A stretch of DNA of 61,869 nt from Priapulus caudatus (Eukaryota > Priapulida > Priapulimorpha > Priapulimorphida > Priapulidae): positions 32,225-94,093 of the forward strand of contig NW_014577559.1 in NCBI RefSeq assembly GCF_000485595.1. Direction: 5' to 3'. The notes below the pieces were generated by a model, which was given only the letters and a program-made list of their open reading frames with translations, was not told where the DNA came from and did not search any database. This document shows positions 27,201 through 40,900 of the stretch, piece after piece. Every line of letters starts with the position of its first letter. Position 1 is the stretch's first letter. Made by a program: the position numbers and the translations under genes.

Positions 27201-30200
27201 TCTGCCCAGCAATCTGTCACTCTGTGTGCATCCCTCGCTGGAGTACGTCAAGGTCAGAGGTAGGCAGTTGTACACTTCACGGTGAGAATTAACGAGGCCG
27301 GAAGAGGGTGGGTGGCAGCTGGTGGGCCGGCCATTAAACTGAGGTCTGTGTGTGGGAGTTACGCTCCTATCTGTGATTGGGTACATTTGCTGTTCCCGGT
27401 CAGCTAGACTCCATGCTCCCCTAGTTTCTCGTTTCATTGTTTTTGTCATGTTTCTTCCTCTGTTTTACTTCCCTCTCTTGATTGCTCCTTATTCTTTTTT
27501 TCTCTTTGCTTTGAACTTGAGGGATTCTACAAAGGGAGACACTTTCAAGGTTCAGCATCAATAAATAAATAAAAAGAACTAAACCTTCAAGTTTAAAGTG
27601 TTATAAAAGTAATGTCTAAATCAAAACCTAAATTGCCATGGTATGCTTGCTAAATTCCCTTTGACATTTCAGACAATAACACCAACAATGTCTATATCAT
27701 GATGGAGGCAAGACTTGATGCCCTCTTCAAGAAACCAGAGGAGTACACCGTGATAGATAAGTACGTTCATCGATTGCCCCCATCCGTCTCCAGCGAAATT
27801 CCACTCTCCTCGCCAGATGTTGTCTGTGGGTCAGTTAAGCCGACCAAGTTTTCCACGAGATGATGCTGCTTGCGATTCGTAACACATCTGAATGTTTTCA
27901 CCACGCAGGTTTCTCGGTGGAACGCTCAAGGGCACGGTCTACCAGCCGCTGTTTCCCTACTTTGCGCACATGCGGCAGCAGACTGGCGCGTTCAGGGTGC
28001 TGTGTGACGAGTATGTGACGGCGGAGAGCGGCACCGGACTCGTCCACCAGGCTCCCTACTTTGGCGAGGTGGGTAATATGGTGTCGCAGCACACAAGAGT
28101 ATGTGCAGCGAATTGCGCAGACGTCCGTTAGATGTGCTTTGCATTTTTTTTTATAAACGTTAAGCCATTGCGACAGTACTTAACACGTTTTCACATGGAT
28201 ACACCGCTCGTAAACAAGTAGCTGCTTGAGTCTGTCGCTGACGCATCTTCACACACACTTCGTCTGCACTCTATGCAGGACGATTACAGAGTTGGCCTGG
28301 CCAACGGCATCATTACGAAGGACATGAAGCTCATCTGTCCAGTTGACGACAGTGGCAATTTCACCGACGAGGTCACAGACTTCAAGGGCATGTACGTGAA
28401 GGTGAGTACATCACTAAGTTCATTGTCACCGTGAAGGTGATTAAGGTTACTGAGAAGGTCGCGTGAATGTGGGTGGGTCACCCAGGTTAAAGTCGTAAAG
28501 GTATGTCGGTTGCCAACTTCAAGGTCATGTGAGGGCTGTAAGTAGGTGACCGACAGGAAGGGCATGCATATGAATGATGCAATCAGGCAGTTTTACAGCT
28601 CAATTGCAGTCTCTCTGGCAACAGCACCCATTTAGCTATGCCAAGAAGTGAAGTGTATAACGTGAGAATTAGTCATTCTGTGATTGAGCCTGAACATTCG
28701 GTTTACATTTGTGTATTTACTTCTGCAGGATGCAGACAAGCATATTATCAAATGGTTGAAGCAGCATAATCGATTAGTTCATCAGAGCACAACGAAACAC
28801 AGTTATCCATTCTGCTGGAGGTAAGTAGGTACAGTTCTGCATAGTTGTGCAGAGCTGCATAGGAAACATACGTTTACAAGCAACTATTTTTGCAGTAAAT
28901 TCTCTCTCCTGCCCCACCACCATTTTTTCTTCTCTAGTGGTGCTAAAGAATAAAGGTGTCAATATGTCTACCATGCTGGATGTTCGAAGGATGTATCTGT
29001 TTGTGTGTGTGTGTGTGTGTGTGCGTGCGCATGTTTCTCGGTGGATGTACGAGTGATATGCGTGTGAGTGTAAAGCTCTCTTATCAGTATGTTACTTCAC
29101 AAATGTACGAGGGATGTGAACAAGTGTTGCCACTCACTCCTAACTACTGTGTTTCTTGCCATACGTATGGGGAGGAGCGCGTGCGTGACACGAGTGCTAC
29201 CCTTCGATGATGTCTTCTGTGTGCATTGTTGCAGGTCGGAGACCCCACTCATCTACAAGGCAGTGCCGAGCTGGTTCATTCGCGTTGAGCACATGACGGA
29301 CAAGCTGCTCGCAAACAACCAGCAAACGTACTGGTTAGTATTACAACCCTACGGTACTGGTCAGTATTACAGCATCGCAGTACTGGTCAGTATTACAGCA
29401 CTGCAGTACTGGTTTGCGTCCGGTTTTTCCTATATAGACACTATAGTACACTGTTAGCACATCTGGCGTGTTGGAGAGTCACAGGTGTTGTTTCGGTTGA
29501 ATTCGCATTTTTCTCTTCGTCTTCTCGATACGATAGTGTCTATTTTTGAGAGCCCATTGATTCTGCGTACAGTTCAGCTTGTCACTTCGGTGATACTCTG
29601 CAGTGCTGCGATGTACTGCCAGCAATAGTGTAGTACTAACTAGTGTAGACGTGATGGATCATTCGTCTTCGCGTAACATTCGCGCAGGGTTCCCGAATTT
29701 ATTGTACAGCACTGCTACGTATTGCGTGATCGATCGATCATCGGTGTTCCTGTCACCTTCGCGCAGGGTTCCCGACTTTGTGAAGGAGAAGCGCTTTGCG
29801 AACTGGCTGCGCGGCGCGCGCGACTGGGCGGTGTCACGCAATCGCTACTGGGGCACGCCGCTGCCGCTGTGGGCGAGCGACGACGGGGAGGAGGTCGTCT
29901 GCATCGGATCCATCGCCGAGCTCGAGCAGCTGACCGGGGTCAAGGTCACTGACCTCCACCGCGAGACGTGAGTGGCCGCGCGCGCGAGGTGCGATGTAGA
30001 CAGCGGAGGGGGGTGCTCGCGTGAATGCGCACGAAGACTCGGAGTCTATTTCGAATTTCGTTTCGTTTGTCTATTGAATGTCTCGACAGATTAGTGTCGG
30101 TGTGTGCGGACAGTTAGATTTGCAGCTGCTGTAATAATTGCACGTAATTGTGTTATAAAGCGTTGAATTTTGGAGCTCGAGGCATTGAGGATTTGATTGA

Positions 30201-33200
30201 GTGCTCAACGTTACACGTCTGTTGTCGTATCAGCGTGGATGGGCTGACGATTCCGTCGCGCTGTGGGAAGGGAGAGCTGCGACGTGTGTCGGAGGTGTTC
30301 GACTGCTGGTTCGAGAGCGGAGGCATGCCGTACGCGCAGGCGCATTACCCGTTCGAGAACAAGAAGGAATTCGAGGACAGCTTCCCGGCCGATTTCATCG
30401 CCGAGGGTATCGACCAGACGCGCGGTTGGTAGGTGGCGCCATGGGCAGCACGTTGCATACGAGCCCCCACTTTTGTAAAAACGCGCAAGTTTTTTTGTGT
30501 GTAAATCAGCAGCTTTTGTAATAAAATCAGTTCTCATAGAAAAAACTGTTGAGTCGAATTATAAAAGCGGTGAGCTAGTTTTATGACAAAAGCTGACAAT
30601 TTCATTACACAAATTGCGATTACTTTTAAAAGTTATTTCTGAATGATGAAGTCTGCTTGCTAGCAATGTCTCCACTCTGTGCCAAAATAAATTGTGTGCA
30701 GGTCTGTTATGTTTGCTTAAATACGGTGTTTTTTTCACCTGTTTTTTTGCCTTTACAACGTGCTTGTGAGTCGGAGTATAGGAAGTGGGCACTTATCAGC
30801 TGGTTTGTGTGTGTTGTAGTGGGTGTGCTTGCGTGTCTGCATCAGAACTTCTAGCGGTGAAAGACATCTTTGTTCACGAGGATTTCTTTGCTGTTGTTTA
30901 GGTTCTACACGTTGCTGGTCATCTCAACAGCTCTGTTCGATCGGCCACCCTTCAAAAATCTCATCGTGAACGGTCTGGTGCTTGCGTCGTAAGTACAGGA
31001 GTCCAATTTTCTGTGTTTTTTATTACAGAGGCAAGGCAATTAAGCATTGCTTTCTATATCATTAGATAATCACACGCCACCATATTAGATAGTTTTTGAA
31101 CCCAGCTCACCAGCAGGGTTGGAAAGTGTGGATCGAGTTCAGTGAATCCAACCAAACAAATGGCCAGGTCATGGGACCAGCATGGTCCAAGCTAAGACTA
31201 ATGTTAAGACTAATTTCATTTTTGACACGGTTAAAGTTACGACTAATGTTAAGACTAATTTCATTTTTGACACGGTTAAAGTTACGACTAATAATTTCAT
31301 TTTTGACACGGTTAAAGTTACGACTAATGTTAAGACTAATTTCATTTTTGACACGGTTAAAGTTACGACTAATGTTAAGACTAATTACATTTTTGACATG
31401 GTTAAAGTTGAGACAAATTTCATTTTTGACATGATTAAAGTTAAGACTAATTTCATTTTTACATGGTTAAAGTTACGACTAAAGTAAAGACTAATTTCAT
31501 TTTTAACACGATTAAAGGACAATTGAAGTCAAATTTTATAACTTCTGGAACGTTTTTATACATAGAAATACATTCAATAACGTATTCCATTTCAAATCCG
31601 GCGCCCAATTTGTAAGAAACACATGAATATTAATCTAGGTCATGTGACGTCACAGCCCCAAAGTCACTTGCTTCATTCAGACATCCCTGTTGAAACACGC
31701 CATTAGATATAGCGTAACAGTGCTAACACGCTATAGTATCTGTTATGCTGGGTGAAAGTATTGTTACAGCATACAACAAACATGTAGCCTGTAAATGTAC
31801 TTATATTCATGTACATACATGTATATTACCTGTGTGGATAATGCATTTACGTTATTTGTACATGACTTGCGTAGAGATGTTTGTACATGCATGTACAGAT
31901 ACATGTGATTCTGACCGAGCGTGATAAGCCCGGTGATCAATGTACTCGCATGCCTCACCTGGTCTAGCGTCAAACTAGTCTACAATAACCCTGGTCTTCT
32001 CATTCTCATGGCAGCATATACATTCAGGTGCTGTACTCATTAATTCACAAACACTACAAGAACACCAGTATTTTTCTACAGTCCTATCTGGTACCGAAGC
32101 TTCCATTCCGCCATGAATTGTGACTGTTCTGATTCTCGAGAAGTGTGTGCCGACTCTTCGCGTTGCTTTTTCAGACGATTCTCCTCAATTTCTTCTTGTG
32201 TATATTCAGGCTCAAACCTATATCCAACTGGTAAATCACTATAAATATACTCATCATCTGAGTAATCACTAGAATCTTTGAAATTATCGCTTTCTGTCTC
32301 CATCTTATACACCACACGCACTATGTTTACATAATGGCGTGTTTCAACAGGGTGCTGTGACGTCACATAACCTAGACTAATATTTATGTGTTTCTTACTG
32401 CGGATTTGAACTGCGGGCGCCGGATTTGAAATGGAATACGTTATTGAATGTATTTCTATGTATAAAAACGTTACAGAAGTTATAAAATTTGACTTCAATT
32501 GTCCTTTAAAGTTAAGACTAATTTCAATTTTACATGGTTAAAGTTACGACTAAAGTAAAGACTAATTTCCTTATTCCGTGCCTGCCCTTGATGCATGTTT
32601 GCTCTCGCAACAGCGACGGCCAGAAGATGAGCAAGCGCAAGAAGAATTACCCGGATCCGCTGACGGTCGTGTCGTTGCACGGCGCCGACGCGCTGCGGCT
32701 CTACCTTATCGCGTCGCCGGTCGTGCGCGCCGAGAATCTGCGCTTCAAGCAGGAGGGCGTGCGCGACGTGCTCAAGGACGTCTTCCTGCCGTGGTACAAC
32801 GCCTACCGCTTCCTCGTGCAGAACGTCATACGATCACAGAAGGTGAGAGCGGCGCGGGGGGTGCGACGCGGTCGTAGCGCTGGCATGCAGTGCCTGTAGG
32901 TACAGTCCTGTGTGTACACATACATTCTCTACAGTGTGGATACTGTACCTGGGCGATGGCCCTGTAGGTAGGGGGCACGCACGGAAGGTGCAATCAGGTG
33001 TCCTTTGTAGACAGGTGACCATTCTATAGACATGCTTTCACCGTATATGTGCCGCTTGACATAAACACCGAAAGTGTCCTTTGTAGACAGGTGTCTGTTC
33101 TATAGCCATGCTTTCACCGTATATCTGCCGCTTGACATAAACCAGTGTAAACCGTATGATGAAATAATGATAATGATAAAATAATAATAATGATATAATC

Positions 33201-34868
33201 TTATTCTTCATACTGAATATAGGAAGACAGCCTATAATAAACACCGAAAGTGACCTTAGTAGACAGGTGGCCGTTCAATGGAGGTCGTTCAGTGGTGTAA
33301 CTGCGAGATTTTGTCATGTGCAGGAGGATGGCAGACAGTTTGTCTACAGCCCGACGGAGGTCGAGGTGTCGTACAACAGCATGGATAAGTGGATCCTCTC
33401 CTTCACACAGAGCCTCATTCTTTTCGTCAAGCAAGAGATGTCAGGTAGCGGGCACCACCGATCCAACATCTCAAACCGCGAGATTTAGCGATATGTTGCA
33501 GATTGTTTGCAGATGTTGCGATAGAACTTGCTGGCCACTCGTGCAATCAACTCTGCAAGTGCCTCCGTATGGACTCTCGGCTTTCATTCGATGCAGATCG
33601 TTGGAGTTGAATAGGAGAATGCTGATAGGGCGCACGCATTCAGAATCACGAGTGTGCGCATGTATACGATTCAGCATCCACATACATAATGATTTTTTTG
33701 CCGATTTTTTTTTCTCGTCGTTTTTTTAGCGTATCGGTTGTACACCGTGGTGCCGAGACTCATCAAGTTTGTCGACAACCTCACCAACTGGTATGTCCGA
33801 TCGAACCGGCGACGCTTTAAGGGCGAGACGGGGATCGAGGACTGTCACAAGGCGCTGGAGACTCTGTTCAGCGTGCTCTTCGACATGTGCGTCGTCATGG
33901 TACGCATCGCCACGCAGCATCCTCCTCCTCATCTCGCCAGCTTCCCGCTGCAGCCGCAAAGATCACGTGTAGATGTTGACATATATATGTCATGTGTTTT
34001 TCACATTTTCATTGTCATTGTGTCATTCACATGTCATCTGCGACGTCACATTCATGTGTTTTCCTGCTACCGCGGTGTAGCTGTTTGCTCGTCCATCACA
34101 TTCATGTGTTTTCCTGCTGTACCCGCGGGTGTAGCTGTTTTGCTCTGCCGTCACATTCATGTGTTTTCCTGCTACCACGGTGTAGCTGTTTGCTCGTCCG
34201 ACACATTCATGTGTTTTCCTGCTACCGCGGTGTAGCTGTTTGCTCGTCCGACACATTCATGTGTTTTCCTGCTACCACGGTGTAGCTGTTTGCTCGTCCG
34301 ACACATTCATGTGTTTCCTGCTAGCGCGTGTGGCTTGTTTATCGACGACATATTTCATGTGTTTAGTCACTTACCGCTGCCGATATTCGCCTGCCTAGAA
34401 TGTTTTGCTTTACATCTGACATGTCCACGTGTTGCGAGTACGTGGGCAGTTATATATAAGTCATAATATATTATTATCTATATTACTCCATAGCGTATCA
34501 ATAATACTATAGGTAATGTCTCATATATATATACTATACTATACGTATATATAAGATATATATCGATTATATATATTATTGAGTGAGGTGATAAGTTTGA
34601 AGAGTATGTACAAGACAATACGGTATGTAGAAACCACTCACCTCACAGTAAAACACAGCTGTAAGGTTACGTTGTCTTCCTCCACAGGCTCCGTTCACGC
34701 CGTTTCTCACGGAGCACATCTATCAGAACCTGCGCTCGCTACTGGACCATGAGGCAATGAAGGAGCAGGACCTGGGCAGCGTGCACTACATCATGCAGCC
34801 ACAGGCGAGGTGCGGCCTTCTCCGTCATCGACAACCCAGTCTAGTTCACAGCTCTCTCTCTCTCTGTC

Positions 34869-34901
<33 letters not shown>

Positions 34902-37900
34902 TTCTCGCTCTCTCTCTCTTTCTCTCTCTCTCTCTCGTTGTAATAGTCGCGCCTCCATGTGTTATCGGTTTACGCCCTTCCGTCGTGCACCCATTGCGTC
35001 TGTTTGTGTACTGTGTACTTTGTTTGTTTGTGTGCGTATATGTTTGTATTTTTATGTTTTGTATTGGCGTTCCATTAGATTTTCATCCAATTTTGTTATA
35101 TTTGTTTTATTGCTTGCATGCCGTGCATTTGTACTGTATATATACAAGGCTCGACACTACTTTTTTTGTCAGTGGCCACGAACGGGCCACCAAAATCATT
35201 GATTTTCCAATTTTTGGTGGCCGAAAATGAAATCTGGTGGCCCGAAAAAAAACAAAGAAAACATTATAAATTCTTTATTTCAATCTCGTATTGTATATTA
35301 TTTGAAAATTGGGCCATCTGATGCACTTGCCACAAGTCTTTAACAAACCCCACACAATGGCACACACTGACATTGATGATTGAGGATGGCATATATTTGA
35401 ATTATCCATTCCACGGCATCAAATTCTCACCAAGAATCTTGCATACCATTTTTTCTACTTTCACTCATTATTTTTCTAACACGCGCGTGCACATGGCTAT
35501 CGATCAGTTCAGACGTTCAAGAAGATCAAAGTCACAGAGCATGCAAATATTAAAAACAAAGTAACTGTAATAAAACAACAACACATTGGCTTTTCATGTT
35601 AAAATAAAACATTATACATTTAATCTCATGAAAGTTAAAATGTCTGGCAGGCTTTGAAACTGTAAAAATAAATATTGCAGATTTAATAGATTAAAGTAGA
35701 ACCATAATTATATCAACCTGGCCTGGGTACGCATGCATTTAAAAAGAAAAAGCAGCCATGTCTAAGACTAAGTTCAATATTTCGTGCGTAAGAGGACAGA
35801 GAAAATGCACATAAATAACTTACAAAGCACTAATATTACACTTCGGATTAAAATACTGATCATCTTCATGGAATAGTTCAGTGATTCTACCGCGAACTTT
35901 CGATGCTGGCAGTTTCGCACCAGTGAGCTAAGCTAGCAATCAGGGTGACCAGACGTCCGTATTTTGCCCATGTGTCCCGCGTCCCGTACCGACCCTTCCC
36001 GCGACGCATGTGTGTCCCGTATTTTTAACATTTGAACAAATACATTCAAAAAAGGAAGAAATATTCATTCATTTTTTTATTATTGACAATTGTTTGCCTT
36101 CGAAACTCTCATCGCTCGCGCACACACACGAACCTCCGTGTATCCGCGTCTTTCTCTGGATACAATGTAATCACATGTATGCTGGTGCTGGCAAAATTGC
36201 TATGGCCTGCGCCCGCTCAGATTTGACCTCTGGCTACGACTGCGTTCGCGGCCGAACTGTTCGTCGCAGAGCCGTGTACATTGTCTAGCAGAGCGTGAGG
36301 CCGGATACCAGTCTAACACAATAACGTGGCTCTGTTGCGCCGCAGTAGACGGTATAAACCGTGCGCCCGGTGTTCCCGCGGTTTAGAATTGCTTGCAGTG
36401 CGTACGTGTGCCCTCGCTCGCGAATTGCTCGCTCTCTTTTGAATGAGATTAGCACGTAAGAAACAATTATTTTTATCACATAGACAACTTTGAAATTTTA
36501 GTGGCCGATCGCGGCCACCAAATTTTAACTTTTGGAAACTTTGGTGGCCCCGACATCAAGTTTTGGTGGCCCGGGCCACCGGGCCACCGCTAGTGTCGAG
36601 CCTTGATATTAATATATATGATATATCGTTTAGAACTAAATAAAAACACTTCTGGTGTTTTTTCACATAATATATAAAATTATATATATATATATATATA
36701 TATCCGTAACACGTCTCGTGCACGTCGTCTCGTGCGCAGGGAGCAGCTCATCGACGCGACGATCGAGCGTAAGGTGTCGCGCATGCAGGCGGTTGTTGAG
36801 CTGGGCCGCGTCGTGCGCGACCGCCGCACGCTGCCCACCAAGTACCCGCTGCCGGAGCTCGTCGTCGTGCACGCAGAACAGCAGTGCCTCGACGACATCA
36901 CCCAGCTAGAGTCGTACGTGCTCGAGGTGAGTGTCCGCCGCCGCCGCTGCTGCCGCAGCCTATGATTTATACTTATGCTCGGGTTTCACGGGAGAGAGGT
37001 GAGTGTCTGCCACCGCCGCGCATGGTCACGGGCGCTCATCTTGGTGGTCGTGTCATTGTCGTATTGGGGGGGGGGGTCGTGTTAGTGTCATATGGGGGGT
37101 GTGTGAGTGTCATCTTGGGGGTCGTGTCAGTGTCATATTGGGGGGTATGAGTGTCATATTGGTGGTCGTGTCAGTGTCATATTGGTGGGTCGTGTCGGTG
37201 TGATTTTGAGGGGTCGTGTCAGTGTCGTCTTGACGTGATCTGCTCTTTACCAATAACAATGTGCCATTTTTACAGCTATATAACAGAACATATTATTTAT
37301 AATGTAATTAATGTAGTATGTATCTGAATAAAACGATAATAATGCGATTATTTCGCATGCGATCTTCATGCAGGAGTTGAACGTGAGATCTCTAACAACG
37401 AGCACGGACAAGGATAAGTATGGCGTGCATCTGCATGCTGAGCCGGACCACAAAGTGCTAGGTGCCCGACTGAAGGGCGACTTCAAACCTGTCATGGCTG
37501 CGATTCAGGCTCTAACTGATGCACAGATAGAGGGTACGTGCTAGATAGGGCATAGGGCGTAGATACAGTGGTAACTCTTGTTCATTTATTCATTTGCACA
37601 CATATGCATTCACTTTCCTGATTTAATGCATGGGAAACCATTTAGCGATCGATTTGAGTGCGATTGAGCCAATTGTTATTGACTTTTGAAATTATTATTG
37701 CTATCCCGCTCTCTACTTTAGTATTAGTGTGCATTAGCTAATGGTGCTTCAATAACTATATTTAATCCCAAGTATAGGTTTAATCCTTTAGATATAGCTA
37801 AGATATAGTTTATTCTTAATAATATTAATATTAAGTCCACTCGGTCCCATGTAACCTATAACCTTGGTATATTTACTCTGCAGAAATGAATAAATTAATT

Positions 37901-40900
37901 AAGTGAAGAAAACTGTAAATATGTTAATGACGATAAATAAACGACCGTCGGCGCAAAATGTCGTTGCAGAGTTGATGCGGGTTGGCGAGGTCACGCTGCT
38001 CGGCCACACCCTCGGACCCGACGACGTGCGCGTCACGTACGCGTTTGAAGGTGGCGCCAGCGGTGGCGGCGGGCGCTACGAGGCGCACTCGGATGGAGAC
38101 GTTCTTGTGTTGCTGGACGTGACGCCGAGCGAGGAGATGCTACACGAGGGCGTGGCGCGCGAGGTCGTTAATCGCATGCAGAAGCTGCGCAAGAAGGTGA
38201 GCGATGAGTGGGCTGTGTGTGAGGCAGCAGGGATGGGGTTTGTGAGGGGTGATGTGAGGGGATAGTGGTGGGTGATCGGTGGGGTGAGGGGATAGTGGTG
38301 GGTGATCGGTGGGGTGAGGGGATAGTGGTGGGTGATCGGTGGGGTGAGGGGATAGTGGTGGGTGATCGGTGGGGTGAGGGGATAGTGGTGGGTGATCGGT
38401 GGGGTGAGGGAATAGTGGTGGATGAGAGGTGGGGGTGTGGGATAGGGATGAGGTTCGTGAGGGGTGGAGTGAGGGAATAGTGGTGGGTGATTGGTGGGGT
38501 GAGGGTGGAAGTGGTGGATGAGAAGTGGGGGAGGAATAGTGTCGTTGATTGAGGAGGTGGGGGTGTGGGATAGGGATGGGGTTCGTGAGGGAATAGTGGT
38601 GGGTGATTGGTGGGGTTGTGGGACAGGGATGGGGTTCGTGAGGGGTGGGGTGAGGGAATAGTGGTGGCTGCTGAGGAGTGGGGTGAGATGGATGATAGTG
38701 AGTGTCCGGTGAAGGTAGGGTGAGGGATAGTGGTGGATGGCACGATGGGGGTGTGGCTAGGTTTAGCGGCGGAGTTGTTTGTGAGGCGCGTGCGCGGGAG
38801 GGAATAGTGGTGGTGTGATTGGTGGGGTTGTGGGACAGGAAGGGGGTTTGTGAGGGGTGGGGTGAGGAGATAGTGGTGGGTGATCGGATGGTGGGTGAGG
38901 GATAGTGGTGGGTGATCGGTCGGGGGCGTGAGGGAATAGTCGGTGGATTGAGAGGGTGGGGTGGGGATAAGATGAGGTTCGCTGAGGCGCGTGGTGTGAG
39001 GAATAGGATGCCGTGGGTGTTGGCTGGGTTGTGCGGTAGGCCGTGGGCGCCTGTTTGTGAGCGAATAGTGCGTGGGTGATTGGTGGGGTTGTGGACAGGC
39101 GATGGTGGTTCGTGAGGGAATAGTGGTATGGGTGAGAGCGTGGGGGGTGCGCGATAGGATGGGCGTTCCCCGTGAGGGAATAGTGGTGGTATGAGAGGTG
39201 GCGGAGGGTGTGCGGATAGGATGCGCGTTCGTCGAGGGAATAGTGGTGGGTGAGAGGTGCGCGTGTGCGGATAGGAATGCGCGTTCGTGAGGGAATTAGG
39301 TGGTGGGTGAGAGGTGGGGTGTGGCGATAGATGGGGTTCGTGAGGGCGTGGCGGTGAGGGAATAGTGGTGGGTGAGAGGTGGGGGTGTGGGACAGGTGTG
39401 GTGCATGCATCCATGCGTCCATGTGATTGTGTGTATAACTCTGGGCATCTAACATGTCTAAAGGGACTGTCACTAAGCTAAACTAAGCTGACTGACGAAA
39501 ACCATCCCTAGGATATTTGCACTCACACGCGACTTCGTTTTTCGACAATTTCTGAAACAGGCAAAGTTGCTAGCCATCGATCCCATAACTGTTCATTACG
39601 ATATCACGCCGAAGACAGCCGAACTGCAGGCCATTGTGGCCAAGCACACTGAGTACATAGAGGCAGCAATCAAGCAACCACTGAAGCCCTACCCAGTGCC
39701 CTCGTCAGCTGATGTCATTATCCAGGAGCAGACAGACGTAAGTCGTGTGTACTTATTCATTTCGATTCTCCGGTCTTGCGAAGTTGACGATAAAATTCGT
39801 GACCTCATTGTCGTAATGTATATGAGTATTGTTGTCCGTGGTTAACACGTGCAAGTCCGTGGCAGTCCGTGTGTTTTGCAACAGACTGCAATTAACTGCT
39901 AATTTGGTCCGTGATGGTCTGTGGCTCTCCGTGCATTTTGCACCATATACGCATGTGTTTAGTTCGTGTTTGATCTGTTTATTCCAGTTCATAGTATATA
40001 CCATTCCTATAGCATGGCACGTGTGAATGTGTGACGATGTGTGCTCGCTTTTGATGCAGATCAAGGGAGCCAAGTTAAACATAACCATCATCCAACGATC
40101 AGAGGGAGAGTCTCCTGCGTCACGTTACGTCAATCTGACGCTTTGCTCCGTCCACCCGCAAGGGGGCGCCACGAGCAGCCGGGCCGTGTTGTTGTTAGAG
40201 AATCCTCATGGGGACGTGATTTCCTCGGCCGACGATCTGCTGGAACAGGTGAGGGAGGTAGAGCGCAGGGCAGCATTTGTATGGTTCCTTAGGAAGACTC
40301 CTACGAAAATTTTGACAAAGGTTTTGCATTGGTGTACGAAGCCTAATTGGGCATTTGCTGTCGGCCCAACATCGCAAATATGAGATGTTTTCGTGTTTGA
40401 CTTATATACGACTTATATTCTACCTAATTCGTGATAGATTACCTTAGGAAAGTCTGTTTATGAAGTAAATGACTGCAGTTAAATAAAGATATGCTTATTG
40501 CTAATTTATTACCTATGAGCTAGTTGGTTGGTGCATAGGTTGGTTGGTCGTTGGTTGTGTGGTTACCTAACTAGTTTAGATAGCTTTTATAGACACTTAC
40601 CTACCACTTACCTACTTGCATAGCTAATTAAAATCATTTGAGTTTAACCTTATATACAGCGGACCTCTTGTCTTGCAGGTGAATGTGGTTTTTGGTCTGA
40701 ATGGAGTGCGACCAAAACTGTACAAGTCACCCAAGCTGACCGACGAGGTTTCACCCTGTGCGACAGAACTCCTCGCACTAAACGGTTCCACTCTGTACAT
40801 TGGCATAACAGGCCAACCTACCGTTGTGCAACAGGGTGTGTAAGATTGTAGTTACCTGTCACTGCTCAGAAATGTGTGTAATAATTAAGTCATCAGGATT

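Larger units (their letters stand above)
31187..32573. repeat. Minisatellite in IARS1 intron 14, split by a transposon
   Basis: Units built on TTAAAGTTACGACTAATGTT, then AAGACTAATTTCATTTTTGA, recur over 31187-31515 and resume at 32510-32573 on the far side of the TTAA element. Confidence 0.85.

Noticed and set aside
34757-35230. 157-codon ORF following IARS1 exon 18
   Set aside because: Only its first part up to 34809 is exon; the rest reads through the donor into a CT microsatellite.
38140-39414. 424-codon Pro/His/Ser-rich minus-strand ORF
   Set aside because: Produced by a 30-nt minisatellite inside an IARS1 intron; it overlaps a real exon in antisense and is repeat translation only.
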